DNA of 64,000 bases, taken from positions 50,009 to 114,008 of the forward strand of contig JAAPAO010000037.1 in assembly GCA_013115145.1 (NCBI GenBank). Reading direction: 5' to 3'. The DNA comes from Perkinsus chesapeaki. Lineage: Eukaryota > Perkinsozoa > Perkinsida > Perkinsidae. The position numbers and the translations under genes are program-made. Shown here piece by piece: positions 10,638 through 22,264 of this stretch. Each line of letters starts with the position of its first letter. The first letter of the stretch is position 1. Below the pieces are notes generated by a model. It did no database searches, was not told the origin of the DNA, and saw nothing but the letters and a program-made list of their open reading frames with translations.

Positions 10638-12241
10638 ATGTTGAATAGGAGGGTAGTGGTTAGCCTATATAAGGTCAAAATGGTAGCTTGTAACGTATGA
10701 CATACAGGCCAACCTGATTGACCATGGCCAGGGGCATGAACCGGTTATAGTGCATGATTGTCAGGCAATAGCGGATGACTTACAGCTGTTTGAGCTGGGA
10801 TCCGAAAGGAAGCAAAGGGACATGAGGGATATGCTGAGGGAGATGATAAGGGACCTCTACCAGATGTCGGTTTAACTTCCGGTCCGACATGCTCATTGAA
10901 TACTGTTGCGGCTCAGATATCGTCCGGAAAAGAGCTCCCATGTCCACTCACGGTTATTCCGTAAATTCTCAGGCAGAGAGGATCTGCTCTATCTCCTCGT
11001 TGCAGAGCGGTATGTGGGCCGCCCCACGTAATAAGTGATATGACGCTATTCGTTGGTGTATGTCTGGCGGCACTTAGGTACCACGAGCGTCGTCGACGCA
11101 GAATTAAATATAGGCCGCGGGACGAGCATAAGGGAGTTAAGCAAGCAACTGAAAAACAACTGGTGTCCGGTAGTGTGTCACGATCTACTTCTAATACTCC
11201 AACGGCTTCACAAAGGAATGGCATGGTGAGGGCGTGCCCGGGGGGATTTGGGGGGAAATTGGTATGATTAGGATCGGGAGAGTAGTGGACCTGAAGCGAT
11301 GCCGCGCGGTGGTGTGACGCCAGTTGATGAAGGGGCGATTGCAGCGGCGTTACCAGTCGCATTGCCCTTGAACGTGCGTATCACTCCAGAGGTTATGAAG
11401 TACTTGACTAGGACACGGTCGTGGTTGCAGAAGGTAGGATAAAGTAGTACTTGTGTGGGGTATTGTTGTTTGTAGGCTGTAGAGAGTTTAGTCCCGAAGA
11501 TTGTACTATTTGATGAAGCCAGCGCTAATCCATTGGACATTCGGGTGCTCCATGTCCTTACCAATTGGTAGTAGTCTATGTCACTGGAGGGGCTGATAAG
11601 ACATATATCTTTCAGTTGCTTCATCAAGTTCCGTCCGGAGCGATCGCCGCATAAGATAATAGGGTGTCTGGCTGGATACGAGAGATGTATACCAACTAAC
11701 TTGCCACAAGGGAAGTCTGTAACCAGCATGAACATACCTAAGACGAATGCCTTGCTGTTAAAGACGGTGGTAAGCAACAACAGGCCTTGTGATGTTGGTG
11801 ACGGCTCACGCAGTTGCGAGATCCCTCTACTGGACAAACGAGCAAGGGCGAGGTAGCATTTCGTGCCGTTTCAAATGAGCCGGCCACGATAGGGGAGCTT
11901 GAGGCTGCGGCGAGTAATTGGCAGTCGATCAGTAATATACAGGGTGCGGGGGTTCGCAGGAGGATTGGGAATCTTTATTAGGCAGTACAGTTAATACTAA
12001 GGTCGAAGATATTCGGCGGTGTGAGCGAGCTCTAAAGCTTATCCATCAACGTCAGGCGCCACTCTCTAAGGAGTCTGTTCGTAGAATAGTATTAAATGGT
12101 GAGATGCTTACTGTCGATACCTTACCACCTAATGAGGGACGGCCTGCCTCATCGTCACATCGGCATCACCGTCCACCCCCTGCCTCGACTACTACTACTA
12201 CTGGTGACCCTGTCCTTCCTCTACAGTCCTCGTTTCGATAA
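10638..12241 (+). CDS. Multi-exon protein, product not recognised
   Basis: ATG 10638 starts MLNRRVVVSLYK. A short intron leads to ANLIDHGQGHEPVIVHDCQ and a helix with QLFELGSERKQRDMRDMLRE. A basic linker (ERRRRRIKYRPRDEHKG) and a Ser/Thr-rich region follow. A folded C-terminal part then runs from LNVRITPEVMKYLTRTRSWL to VESLVPKIVLFDEASANPLD, CFIKFRPERSPHKIIGCLAG and GEVAFRAVSNEPATIGELE. The last exon ends in a His/Pro/Thr-rich tail before TAA 12239-12241. The pattern of a helix with ..YL.R...WL...VE.LVPKIVLFDEA has some resemblance to TMEM209-type nuclear-envelope proteins. That resemblance is weak and I do not assign it. The joins at 11040-11270 and 11930-12000 are uncertain. Confidence 0.5.
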
Positions 12242-12479
12242 TAGCATGTACTATTACTTGTGATCTCTTACAATTGATATGCTCCCTCTGGTACTATTGC
12301 TTAGTGTGGCTGCTGCTGCTTCCAAGGCTCTTCCTATAAGTATAGTCTCATTGATGTTAGGGAGTTTACGTTTCCATTATATAACATTACTTCTGCTGAA
12401 CCATTTCCTATCTACCCTAATCCGCTAGTATTGAGTTCAAAGTGAAGCAGGAAGCATAAAGCAGAGTTTAAGTGACAGA

Positions 12480-15400
12480 ATGGTCCGCCATAAGTCTAAG
12501 GCTCAGCCACGACGTATCGATCGTAATAATGGGAAATAAGGCACATCGGTAGTACATGGACAGGTGTGGCACCGATAATGCTAGGTGAAGAGGACAGAGA
12601 GAAAGCCAAGGAGATGGAAACCCGGCTGCCATCAGAGCCTGCCAAACATATCAACGAGTGCGTTATGGTATGGCCGTTAATGGGGAGCCGGGGTTTTATG
12701 ATAGGTATTTAGTAGCTGAGGATATATCGGGCCAGATAGTTGCACTGAGGGCACTGGCAGAGGCAGCTCCGGCTGATGATGGGGTCTTTTGGGTAGGAGG
12801 GAACTGGACGCATCGCTCCGCTAGATGAGGTGGTATTTTGTTAGCTCCTTCATCGACAACTCACTGGTATGCCAACGCATCCTTGGAGAAAGCATTTGGC
12901 TCGGACATGTGAGAATATGAAGGCTACTGGAAAGGAAGGGATAATAAGGGAATGGGTAGTAGATGGGGAAGGGAAGGCTCTATGTGGATGGTGATTGGAT
13001 TTTAGTATGATGAAGACCTGGTTACAGAGGCGGTAGAGTTGAAGGTATTCCTAGACCAGAATAATACGCCTCCGATCCCCTCGAGGGCTATACAGTTTGT
13101 TCGACAGATAGAACTGGCTTTAGAGTAAGTTGTGGAGTGGCCCCAAGAAAGTAACTATGATTTTTCTAGGTACCCTTTCACTAAGAACCTCTATGATGAT
13201 CATATCGGAAAGGCGTCTATTGAATTAATGGTAGTAAAATAGGGCGGAGCGAAGCTGCAAAGTGGCATGGTGTTCAGGAGCTACTTATCGGTCGTTACGC
13301 AGCTAGGCTGGATAAGGAGGCCGCCGTCGGTCCATCTGGAGAGCAGTCTGATTGGTGCCTCACTACCTTCCGTACATATCTCCAGAGCCTCCTGGTGCTA
13401 TCGGCTAAATGCATTTCTACTACAACTCCTGGGGACTATCTAAACGCTGAAAACGTACTGATGGGGTTCGCCGTATGGATAGGTTACCGTGGTTGCAGGT
13501 ATGCCATCCATGCTTGGTTATAACCCTATCTACCCAAGCACCTCCGGATCTCACCACTCAAGCAGCTTTAGTGTTGGCACATGCGATGGGTAATATGATG
13601 GAGGTAGAGCAATACTGAAGGGGAATCTGGTAGATGGGAAAGATAGAGAAGCTCTATTGGATCACATCACAGCTGGCAAGGCTGGCGGGACTTCTCCTCT
13701 GAGCCTTATGGAAGGTACACAATGTAGCAATGCTCACAAACTGCCGGGGAGCTCCTCTTCAGGTGGTCTCACCATCCCGGCTCAGCAGGATATGCCATTG
13801 TCGGCCAGGTTAGCAGTCAGCAGAGGTCTCTTGGTAGCAGCCACAGGCGATGATGCTAGGCTGGAGTATACAGAGAAGTGTAATAGTACTTGGAGAAGGG
13901 GGATCCGGATGGAAATGGGTGGGCAGGTGTCGAATTCTATACAGCATTGCTATTGGATCGTCATGCTGCTTTGGACACTCCGACTCTATTGTATGGGCTA
14001 CAGTCGTTGATGGTGTTGGTAAGTAGAGGGGCGGAAGGCCCGTTAATGGAGACTCAAAGGATTAGAGACATGCTAGAGGTACTGGTATCTTGAGGTTGAC
14101 CGTGCAAGATACATATAATGTCAGGCTTGTGTCACTCATTGGGAGCATCCATCGAATCTCGTTCATCAATTATGCGAACAGCTGTTTGAGATCCTGTGCC
14201 GCAAGGCAGGGGCATCCGGTGAGACGAAGCTGAATATTGTGAAAGAGTCTGTGAAGGAGCTACCCTTCTGCCGTGCCAAATGCAAGGGACTATCATTCCT
14301 TTTGCCCTTGTCTGGGGATGATGCTATGGCCATAGCTTTGGATATGGTACCCGACTTACTTGACACAGTGTCACAAGAGGGCAGCTCATCAAGTGCAGCA
14401 AAGCAGTTGTTAGAGAAGGTTTGCTCTATGGTAAGTGGGAGGTAGCTATGGTGGTGGCAAAGGCTTACCTTTCCCTCCAAAGATCTACACTGGTACGGTA
14501 GCCTCGCCTGGGGATAAGAGCCATAATGGAGTGGGACAGTAGATCTATACAGGAGCTGGCATACCAGTGGCCGTTTGGTGAGCACGTGTTCTTCAGGCAC
14601 CTGGAATAGCGGAAAAGTTCGACCTGAAGGGCCGTCTGTTCAGCCCCATACTGGACTTGCTCAATCGTATACACCAAAGCGAGGGTAGCGATCTTAATCA
14701 GGGTCTAGCTGATACCCTAACTAATGTACTCTGCTCTTTAAACGCTTCGTACGTTGCGTCTTAGATACTGTCAAAGGCTCCCACGGAGCTATTGGTGTCC
14801 TTGTGGGATGCGGCGCTGAATAGTGTTGATGCAGGTAGATAGGAAACGTTACTGCTGCATAGTTGTGGTCTGTGGTTCAGGTGGAGACTACTCGATCCTG
14901 GCTCTTGCTGGGCTCTTCAGGAAGCTTGGGAGAGCGGAGTTCACTGAGGCTGGTTTGACGTTGGTAGAGCCTAAGGCTAAGAGGAGTCGTCATGGGCAGA
15001 GAAGCTCTGAGAAGCCTTCGCCAGATACGGTAGCCTGGCACAGCCTATGATACCTTTCACACAATACATTAGGCACCCAACTTCGGCAAGTACGGCAGCT
15101 TTCCTCTGGCTAGACTTGAAGGCTGGATGCTTTCTGCCGACTCGGCTATGGCAATATCCACTCTCAAGCTGTTATCTACAGTCAAGAGTCCAGCAACTAC
15201 CCCTCTTACTGCTGCGGAGGTCCGCCTCGTATATCCTCTATTCATCAGGGATGGTGAGTCATTGGTATCCAGAGGGCATGTCAGTGTGCTATAGGTCAGC
15301 AGCTAAAGCTGTCGGATCTCTCCCTGCGCCAAAGGGCCACATCCGCGCTGAAGGCCTTCCTTCAGCGATTGAGAGATACCTGGGATTTGAAGCAACCTAA

Positions 15401-18400
15401 GGAGGATGGTAGGCTGCCTACTGGTCAGGTGCCGATATGTCCAACCAGGTACCGAAGTAGCCTCTAAGAGGTTTGCTCCTTGGTTGAAGGCCCTATTTTT
15501 GGACTACCTTGTACCAGTCGCCACCAGACCAGGCTCCCCTTTGGAGATTGCCTATCCAGCTGCTGTTATTATCGAGCATGTCTACAAACTGTAGGGGCAG
15601 ACTGTTAATAACGGATGCTTCACCATTACCTTTTCAGGTTTGGAAGCCTCCCTGTCTCCCTTAACACAGGCAAGGCCTATTCTGGGTGCTCCATTGCCAA
15701 GGAGTTAGGCTTCTATGAACCCGAGGTTGGCAATAGGCTGTGCCGCTATGCTTGGAAGCTATTCCTTTACGTCAGGTTGTCCTGAGCCTCTTCCAAGCTC
15801 TTGGTGCCCCTTGGAGCAAGCAACGAGCAGCAGTAGTGCAAGCTCTGCAAGCAATACCATCTGATATCATACTTCAAGTTGGCCCTCAAATCGAACGAAG
15901 GATTGCGGAGCTGGCAAGAAAGAGCAAGCAGGTAACACAACTCACTACCCTCCGCTTTAGGCTACAGTGTTGCTTAGGTCGTAAGGGTGCGCTGGACAAG
16001 CGAGGCTGCTGCCCTGTCGGAGCTGTACAGTCAGTCTCTTAACGGCGACGATAGAGTAGCCTATGTAGAGACCATAATTGTGAAGGTTAGGGAGGAATTC
16101 GAGCAAAGCATTGGCAAGGTACATCATATCATATTGTTGTTGTAAGAGTTCGTGTTAGGGCCTTGATGCCCTTAGGGGTCTCCATCTCTACCTGGCCTGC
16201 CTAGCTGCAGCTTTGCCCTATGTCCGCGGTATACAGAAGGCTTCTGGTACATCTTTAGTGTCTGTTACTGCTATTGAGCTACTCCTATCAATATGTGTTA
16301 GTGTCCTGGGGGCAATCAGTGAAGGGGTGGATGATGTAAACTGCATTTACCTTCCCTCGAGTCCTTATGATGCTTCCTGCAGGTTCTGGTATCCTCTAAC
16401 TTACTAACAGCAGCTGGATTAGACCATGCAGCCTGTCGGCCCAAGACCAGCGTCGATTGTCGCGGTCATCTTATAGTGTCGGAGCCGGAGAGCTCTGAGT
16501 CTGACGAGTTGATGGATACATCAGGTTGGCTGCTCAGTGGCACGTCGCTCCGTTGAATGAAGCTCCTGCCTTTAGATGATGCTAGTATGGATATAGATGA
16601 TGGAGCATCAACTACAACCTCTTCTTGGACTACCATCAAGGAGAGCATCTCAGCACTAGAAGCCATTGTGGAGAACCTCCCTAGCATGGAGTCCATTGCC
16701 AGCCCTCGTCCAGGTAGGGCGCCCATTATCCGTTCAGCCACTTTGTGTTTAGATGAGCGTGGTGGTGTATCTCTGGTGACTCTGGCCAGTTCGTCAGCTG
16801 TTGAGGTGTGGGATAAAGTTGTTTCTATGCTACTGCTGTTCTTACTCTCGACAAAGCATCCAGGGTAATTCCTCCCTTCCATCCAGCCTATTTAATAATG
16901 GTGTTCCTTTTAGTGCCATCACTCGCCTCTACCAATGCCTGGCTGAGGTCACCCGAAGGCTTCTCCTTGCTGAAGACTCTGAGCTCCAGAGGCTACCTCA
17001 GAAGTGGCTAGATGACCTACACAGTCTCCTGACGGACCATGCTATCGTTCAGGAGGATTCCCAGGAACGCTCAAGGCTCCGAATGGTAGTTGGCGTGAGC
17101 AGCACCCGCTCATCGTTGAGTGTATGCTATCAGGTTCTGCCTCCAGCACTGCGCAGGTCCTTTGGCCTTGGCTTGTGCTTTGTCGGTATACTGGAAGGAT
17201 CAGCTAGCCATGTAAGGTTAGCTGGTGGTGGGTATGCCTCCTGCCAGATGCTGTTGGATACCATAGCAAGACTCGAAGGGTAGGCCCCCCCCGCCGCCGC
17301 CATTGTTCATGGTGTTCCCCCAAGGAGCGCCTTGTTCTTTCTGTTCAGTGTCTTTGATGGTCCATCAGCTGATGATGTGACGTCCTGTGTACATGCTCTC
17401 AACGTCCTTCGTGCAGTCGTTAGAGATGCTCATCTTGCTGGATATATTCCAGAAAGTGTAAGCGCCCACTGTCGATCGTACTTCAACAGGCAGCAGCAGC
17501 AGCTCCTATATAGGTTATGAACTCGGTCCTTCTATTAGCGGTGAAGACCCTCTCCCAGCGAGGGGAGGAGACATGGCCAATTCGCAGTGCAGGCACATTA
17601 CTATTTGTCCACGCTTCTCGACGAGTGAGATACCTTAGGCTGTAATTCATAGGGATCACCGTTTTCTCAGGTTCTCGGTAATGACTCAGAGCATACTGTA
17701 GCGAGCGGAGGCCGCAAGCATACCGGTCGAGCCACTACCTTCATGGAGCTATGCCGTAGACAGCCACAGCTTATAGACGCCATTACGTCTCTGCTAAGGG
17801 ACACTACTGACGACTCTACTGTGATGCCGGCCTTGCTCTTTGTCTGTAAGCTTAAGCTGGGCAATGAGGAGGCAGTCGCTCAACAACAGCATAAGGAGCT
17901 GCTGGACGCCATATGGGAGCTGGCGAGGTCGCCTATTTGGCACGTCCGAAAGCTGGCCAGTGTGGCTTTAGTGAATCTTGGTGCAGTGGAGAATGTCGCT
18001 GATGCTCTTTTACTGCAACCAAAGTCGGCAAATGAGATGCATGTGAAACTGGAATCGCTCAAGTTCCTTGTTAAAAGCGGGTGTGGTGACGAACTACGTG
18101 CTGAAGACCTGAGTAGTCTATTAGCCGCAACCTCAACATGTCCACCTTTAAATAGCATCGTTCTCGATATAGCCAGGCTATGTCATATCGAACTTTCGGC
18201 TGGTCCTTGTGATCCCGGCGACGGATTTTTGGGCATCCAGCGCTCGAAGGCCGCGGCAATGGTATCGAACGAAGTGGTGGAGAACTGCGAGCATCCCCAG
18301 GTCCTCGAGGCTCTCATAAAGTCGAGGCACGCTTCGGAAGGCCTCATTTCCAAGGCACTGTCTGTAGACATCCATAGCAGGCCGGAATACCGAGGTGCAG

Positions 18401-19168
18401 CTCTGGCAGCTCTTACAGTGGCCAGTGCTGACCTACTAACCGATGAAGTTGTAGAACGTCTGCATGCACTGTTGTATCCTAATGACGTCGATGGTGTGTT
18501 ATCACTGGCTAAAAGCAGTGCTACGTCCACTCACAGGAGGGAGTGGTTGGAACTCTGTTGCCAATCATCTCAACCAGCTGAGGTGAGAGTGGCTGCGGCG
18601 ACCTTAGTCCCTGATGATATAGCCTTGACGATGGTACAAGATGAATGCGAAGAGGTTCGATGTATCGTTTGTAAGAAGCTTGGAGGCCTTGCCCCTCTAC
18701 CGACACTATGTCGAAGGCCCACTAACCGCACACTTACAGTGCCTACTGCTTCCGAGGTTTCAGCGTTGATAGCGGATCGAGCAGCTCCTCGCTCATTCGA
18801 TAAAGAGGAGCCCAACACCTACCGAGAGGAGTTGCTCTCTACCCAATTGGCGTTCCCAATTGGCGTTCCAATTGGCCAAGGGTCACGCCTCTGTTTCCCA
18901 ACCCTCTAACGCCGCCGTTAAAGCTGCCCTCTGTGCGATGGTCGATGGCCTCAATGAGTTTGGCTGGAGTCTATGCTGTGATGAGTTTGTCTTTGAGTCT
19001 GCCTTTGCCCTGCTTGGCACGGCGGCCAATGGTACGTTCCCGGAGCTTTCTGGTCAGTTTGACAGGGATGAGGTCCCCCTATGTCTCCGAAGGCTATCCA
19101 GAGCAGGCAATAGGTTAGACCAGAGCCTCTTCCTGTGCCCCTCTTCAATGGTATACTGTCCAACGTAA
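12480..19168 (+). CDS. THADA/Trm732 homologue, HEAT-repeat partner of tRNA 2'-O-methyltransferase
   Basis: A long chain of exons from ATG 12480 (MVRHKSKAQPRRID) encodes helical repeats. Three parts match the THADA/Trm732 family, including its DUF2428 core. The first is LSARLAVSRGLLVAATG with ALLLDRHAALDTPTLLYGLQ. The second is ITRLYQCLAEVTRRLLLAED with LPQKWLDDLHSLLTD and RRSFGLGLCFVGILEGS, corresponding to the family's LP..WL..LL...RRSAGLPF signature. The third is the C-terminal WHVRKLASVALVNLGAVENV. Yeast Trm732 binds Trm7 to methylate position 32 of the tRNA anticodon loop; THADA is the animal relative. The segment LRQVVLSLFQALGAPWSKQR also resembles GCN1-type HEAT repeats, which I treat as general HEAT similarity. 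Near the end, a 13-bp tandem duplication shifts the frame (separate entry). Stop TAG/TAA usage beyond it is uncertain; TAA at 19166-19168 is the best end. Confidence 0.72.
18843..18876 (+). repeat. 13-bp tandem duplication inside the THADA-like coding region
   Basis: The 13-base unit CCAATTGGCGTTC occurs twice head to tail (18843-18855 and 18856-18868) and is followed by the start of a third copy. Because 13 is not a multiple of 3, the extra copy moves the reading frame. With one copy removed, the upstream frame (EELLSTQLAF) continues directly into AKGHASVSQPSNAAVKAALC and the helical C-terminus. Confidence 0.8.
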
Positions 19169-19292
19169 TCTACCAACTATGTTTCCTTAACCATCCATCT
19201 TGCGTTGTCCTCACCAACTACAACAGCGCACAAACTTTAGCGCGCGCCCAAAAAATAGAGCACGGCGATCGGTACAGGTGCGCTTCGTCTGA

Positions 19293-20465
19293 ATGTCCTC
19301 CTCAACTCGGCAACATACAGTGAAAAAGAGTAACGGATACGGTAGCATTCAAGACGGGCTTATCCAGATCACGACTTAGGCACTCGAGAGTCTGGCGGTC
19401 GTAAGGAAGCATCGGCAGCACCTTTGAGCCGGATAAAGCCACCGCCTACCCTAGGTCGTGGGGGCGCATGTAATACACTTGACGGCTTTGGAAGGGACTA
19501 GAATTCGATTTGATAGCTACTACTATATCAACAGCTAAGGCACCGGCACCACGTCGGACGAGTACGGTCTCGACACCGCAGGCATTGGCCTTGGACACTG
19601 CTATACATGAGGCAGTGAAGGTAATGGTGTGAGGGTCGAGGGATGGGCAAGATTCAATGAGCAGATGAAGACTGATATGGTAGAGGTGAACTGCCAGGCA
19701 ATGATAAGAGCGGTTTGCAAATACGTGTATGGTGTTAAAGACGGTGCAGAGGTAGTAAAGGCAGGCACGAGTGAAGGGACTACAAGGCAGGTGAAGGCAG
19801 AGACCCTTGCTGAGGCTCTACGGTGCATCGAGACCTATCGGCTTAAAGACGTGGATGTTCCAAAGGTTCATCATACGGTTACGGTAATGGATTTAAGGGT
19901 GTCAGTGTCGAAGGCGGACCTGGTTCGGTAGGTACCCCAGACGTTGGAGTGTATCAGGAAAGAGGCAGCAAAGGAGGAGAAAATGGCAAAGGAGCAGTTG
20001 GATGGGCTCGTTCACGACGGGGAGCTGGACGCGAAGCTTGCTGATGCTAAGGCATCCAGAAAACGAAAATTGGTAACCGTGGAGTGTTATAGGTTGGGAA
20101 ACAAGCTGACGCTTAGGAGCAAGATGCCACTGCGGCCATCATCAATAAGAAGAGGAATCGAGCAGATCTTGAGACGTACCATAGTGGTCATGAATTGGTT
20201 AAGCATGTCCCTCAGATCCATAGCGACGGCGGAGGCTAATTTGGAGAGCATGCAGAAGAGGCGTACTGCCTTGGATGATGTTTTAGAATGGCGTAAAGAA
20301 CGGGTTGCTACAATACTAGAGGCTGCTAAAGAGCTGAAACAGGTAGTACGGGGGGTGGAAGGGCTGGAAGAGAAGGAGATCAGGCACGTCATTGATCAGG
20401 GCCCAAAGGAGGGTCGGTCAGGTGGTTCCGATGCTGTTATGGTAAATACCGCTGGTGATCATTAA
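19293..20465 (+). CDS. Helical/coiled-coil protein, product not recognised
   Basis: ATG 19293 opens MSSSTRQHTVKKSNGYG. Introns of 38 and 50 nt lead through a basic Ser/Pro/Thr-rich N-terminal tail (LSRIKPPPTLGRGGA, then KAPAPRRTSTVSTPQ). The rest is helical: ARFNEQMKTDMVEVNCQAMI, then a segment with AEALRCIETYRLKDVDVPKV, then coiled coil with KEEKMAKEQLDGLVHDGELD. It continues to LEWRKERVATILEAAKELKQ before the stop at 20463-20465. A basic disordered tail plus coiled coil is reminiscent of kinetochore or microtubule-binding proteins. No CH domain or other diagnostic fold is visible, so that is only a suggestion. The join near 19621-19640 would need either a 20-nt intron or a longer one starting upstream. 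Confidence 0.5.
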
Positions 20466-20488
20466 TCAAACGATCGCTGTTTCCTATG

Positions 20489-22101
20489 CTGATGTTGTTG
20501 TATATAATGTTTGTGTTGTTAATAATATGCGTTTTCATTTCTCTGTATTGTTTCTCCATGATAAGGGCGCTGTTGGCGGCTCTCTTAACGTTGCGAAGGA
20601 GCACGGCCGGTGATTGGTCAGCTGTGGAGATCACTAAGGAAGTAGAGGATATGGTAGTAGGTAGAGGTTGCTCACTTGACGGGGAGGTATCATGCTGGTG
20701 GGGATACCATAATGACAGTCTTAGAGGGCCTATCCAAGGTGATGGAGCTAAGACTTACGTGATCGTGCAGGTGCTGCCGAGCCGTAGCGGTCTCAGGTCT
20801 CCTTGCTGGCTCAATGGCAAGTATCAGCACTGAAGGGGAACTAGGGGAACTCACCGACGCCTTTGATCGTTTGGTGAACTGGACGGCTATTGCAGCAGAT
20901 ATACGCGAGGCTAGCCTCCAAGCAGTGTAATGCAGCAGCAGCACCAGCACCACCACGACCACGGCGCCGACGAGTCCTCCATTGATTCACATAGGCCGGT
21001 AATGCTTGCTGTATCGGCACTGCAGATGGCGGCTCATCATGGGATATGCCTTGGGAGCAAATCTGAGTTTCAGCGAGGGCACTGCCGTAGTATTATGTAA
21101 GGGATGTCACCCTTACATCGTAGATAGCTGAATGAGGTACAAGAAGGCAATACAGAAGCTGCTGCTAGCCCACTGGGAATGGGTCGCGGAGGGTATTCTG
21201 GCAGAAGGGAGGAGGGAGGCTGCTATACCATGGCCATCGATTTATCAGAGCCCATCTGTGTGGGTGCAGGGCCTACCTGAGGGAACACCATGGTTGGAGT
21301 GTGATCGTATAGGAGGCTTACCGCGGCAATTGGAGGAAAATTATGAAATGATATTACAGGAAGTATATTACCAAATTGAAGTGGTGCCACGGTGATGGTA
21401 TAGGTGAGCCGACTGGATGATGATGCTGGCTCTGATGAGTATGGATACCTTCATGCTTCTGGTCAATGGCACCAACTACAGCTCTTCCGCAATGGGTAGT
21501 AGCAGGTGGTGTACATGTAGCTAGCGACGGCGGTTATAGGGAGTACATGGATAGAGGATGCAGGCTGATGCCAGAGACGTGCCGTGTGTTGAAGGAGGCA
21601 CCTTTCCCAACTAGGCCAGATCTTATGGATTATTGGCCAGTGAGAAACAATGAGGAAGTAGTTCTAGCACCAACAACTAGTGATTCATCTTTTGCAGCGG
21701 CTATCATGGTTCAGGCTGTTATTCTCTTTGCGACTCCTGGAACCCACGTACCAGTCCATACGGGTGCGGCCAACACCCAGTTTAACGTTCACCTACCGTT
21801 GGTTGGACTTCAAGGGGTAGTGGTACTGAACGTGGTATAGCATCACAGTAGCTGTAGGCAAGTATAGCAGTGCATCCTGGAGGACGCAGGAATTGGACAC
21901 ATGCCACAGCAATGTGTTTCGATGATTCTTTCGCGCATGAGGTCTGGCATGAAGGTAGCAGCAGCAGCAGCCTAGTATAGCATATGGCCCTTAGGAGAAG
22001 CAGTGAGGGTAATACTAGTGGTACGAGTGATGCACCCAGCGGCAACTCGGCAGTTGCTCCGTCAAGTTTGGTCGGGTGTACATGATCCTAATGAGCTTTA
22101 A
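20489..22101 (+). CDS. Membrane-anchored aspartyl/asparaginyl beta-hydroxylase-like dioxygenase
   Basis: The N-terminus (MLLYIMFVLLIICVFISLYC) is a strong uncleaved membrane anchor, giving a type II protein like animal ASPH. Helical exons follow. The catalytic domain has WVQGLPEGTPWLECDRIG with RQLEENYEMILQEVY, ASGQWHQLQLFRNG, and RLMPETCRVLKEAP. It then has the iron-binding core TPGTHVPVHTGAANTQFNVH and CFDDSFAHEVWHEG. Both histidines expected to hold Fe(II) in ASPH enzymes (HTG and AHEVW) are present. The domain ends with RVILVVRVMHP before TAA 22099-22101. Known family members hydroxylate Asp/Asn in EGF-like domains in the ER using 2-oxoglutarate and O2. The substrate here is unknown. All introns are near 45-60 nt. 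The call is solid for the fold and the catalytic residues. Confidence 0.82.
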
Positions 22102-22264
22102 TGCAGTGTCATGTCTCCCGCCTTTAGGTTATGTATCGTGTTGGGGGTGTCAATATTATTCTCAGCTATTACTTTTTATGCTATTCTGGCCTGCTGCAGC
22201 CTCATGCCGACGACGACCCTCTATGATTAGCACCCTTAGCATCATCATCATCATCCTTCTAACG

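Noticed and set aside
15740-15960. GCN1 (eIF2-kinase activator) as the identity of the long HEAT-repeat gene
   Set aside because: One segment looks GCN1-like, but the LP..WL / RRSFGLGLC and C-terminal WHVRKLA patterns fit THADA/Trm732 and no other GCN1 landmarks follow.
21955-21980. CAG/AGC trinucleotide run as a repeat-expansion locus
   Set aside because: Only about five or six units, inside or next to an intron of the hydroxylase gene; short CAG runs recur throughout the window.
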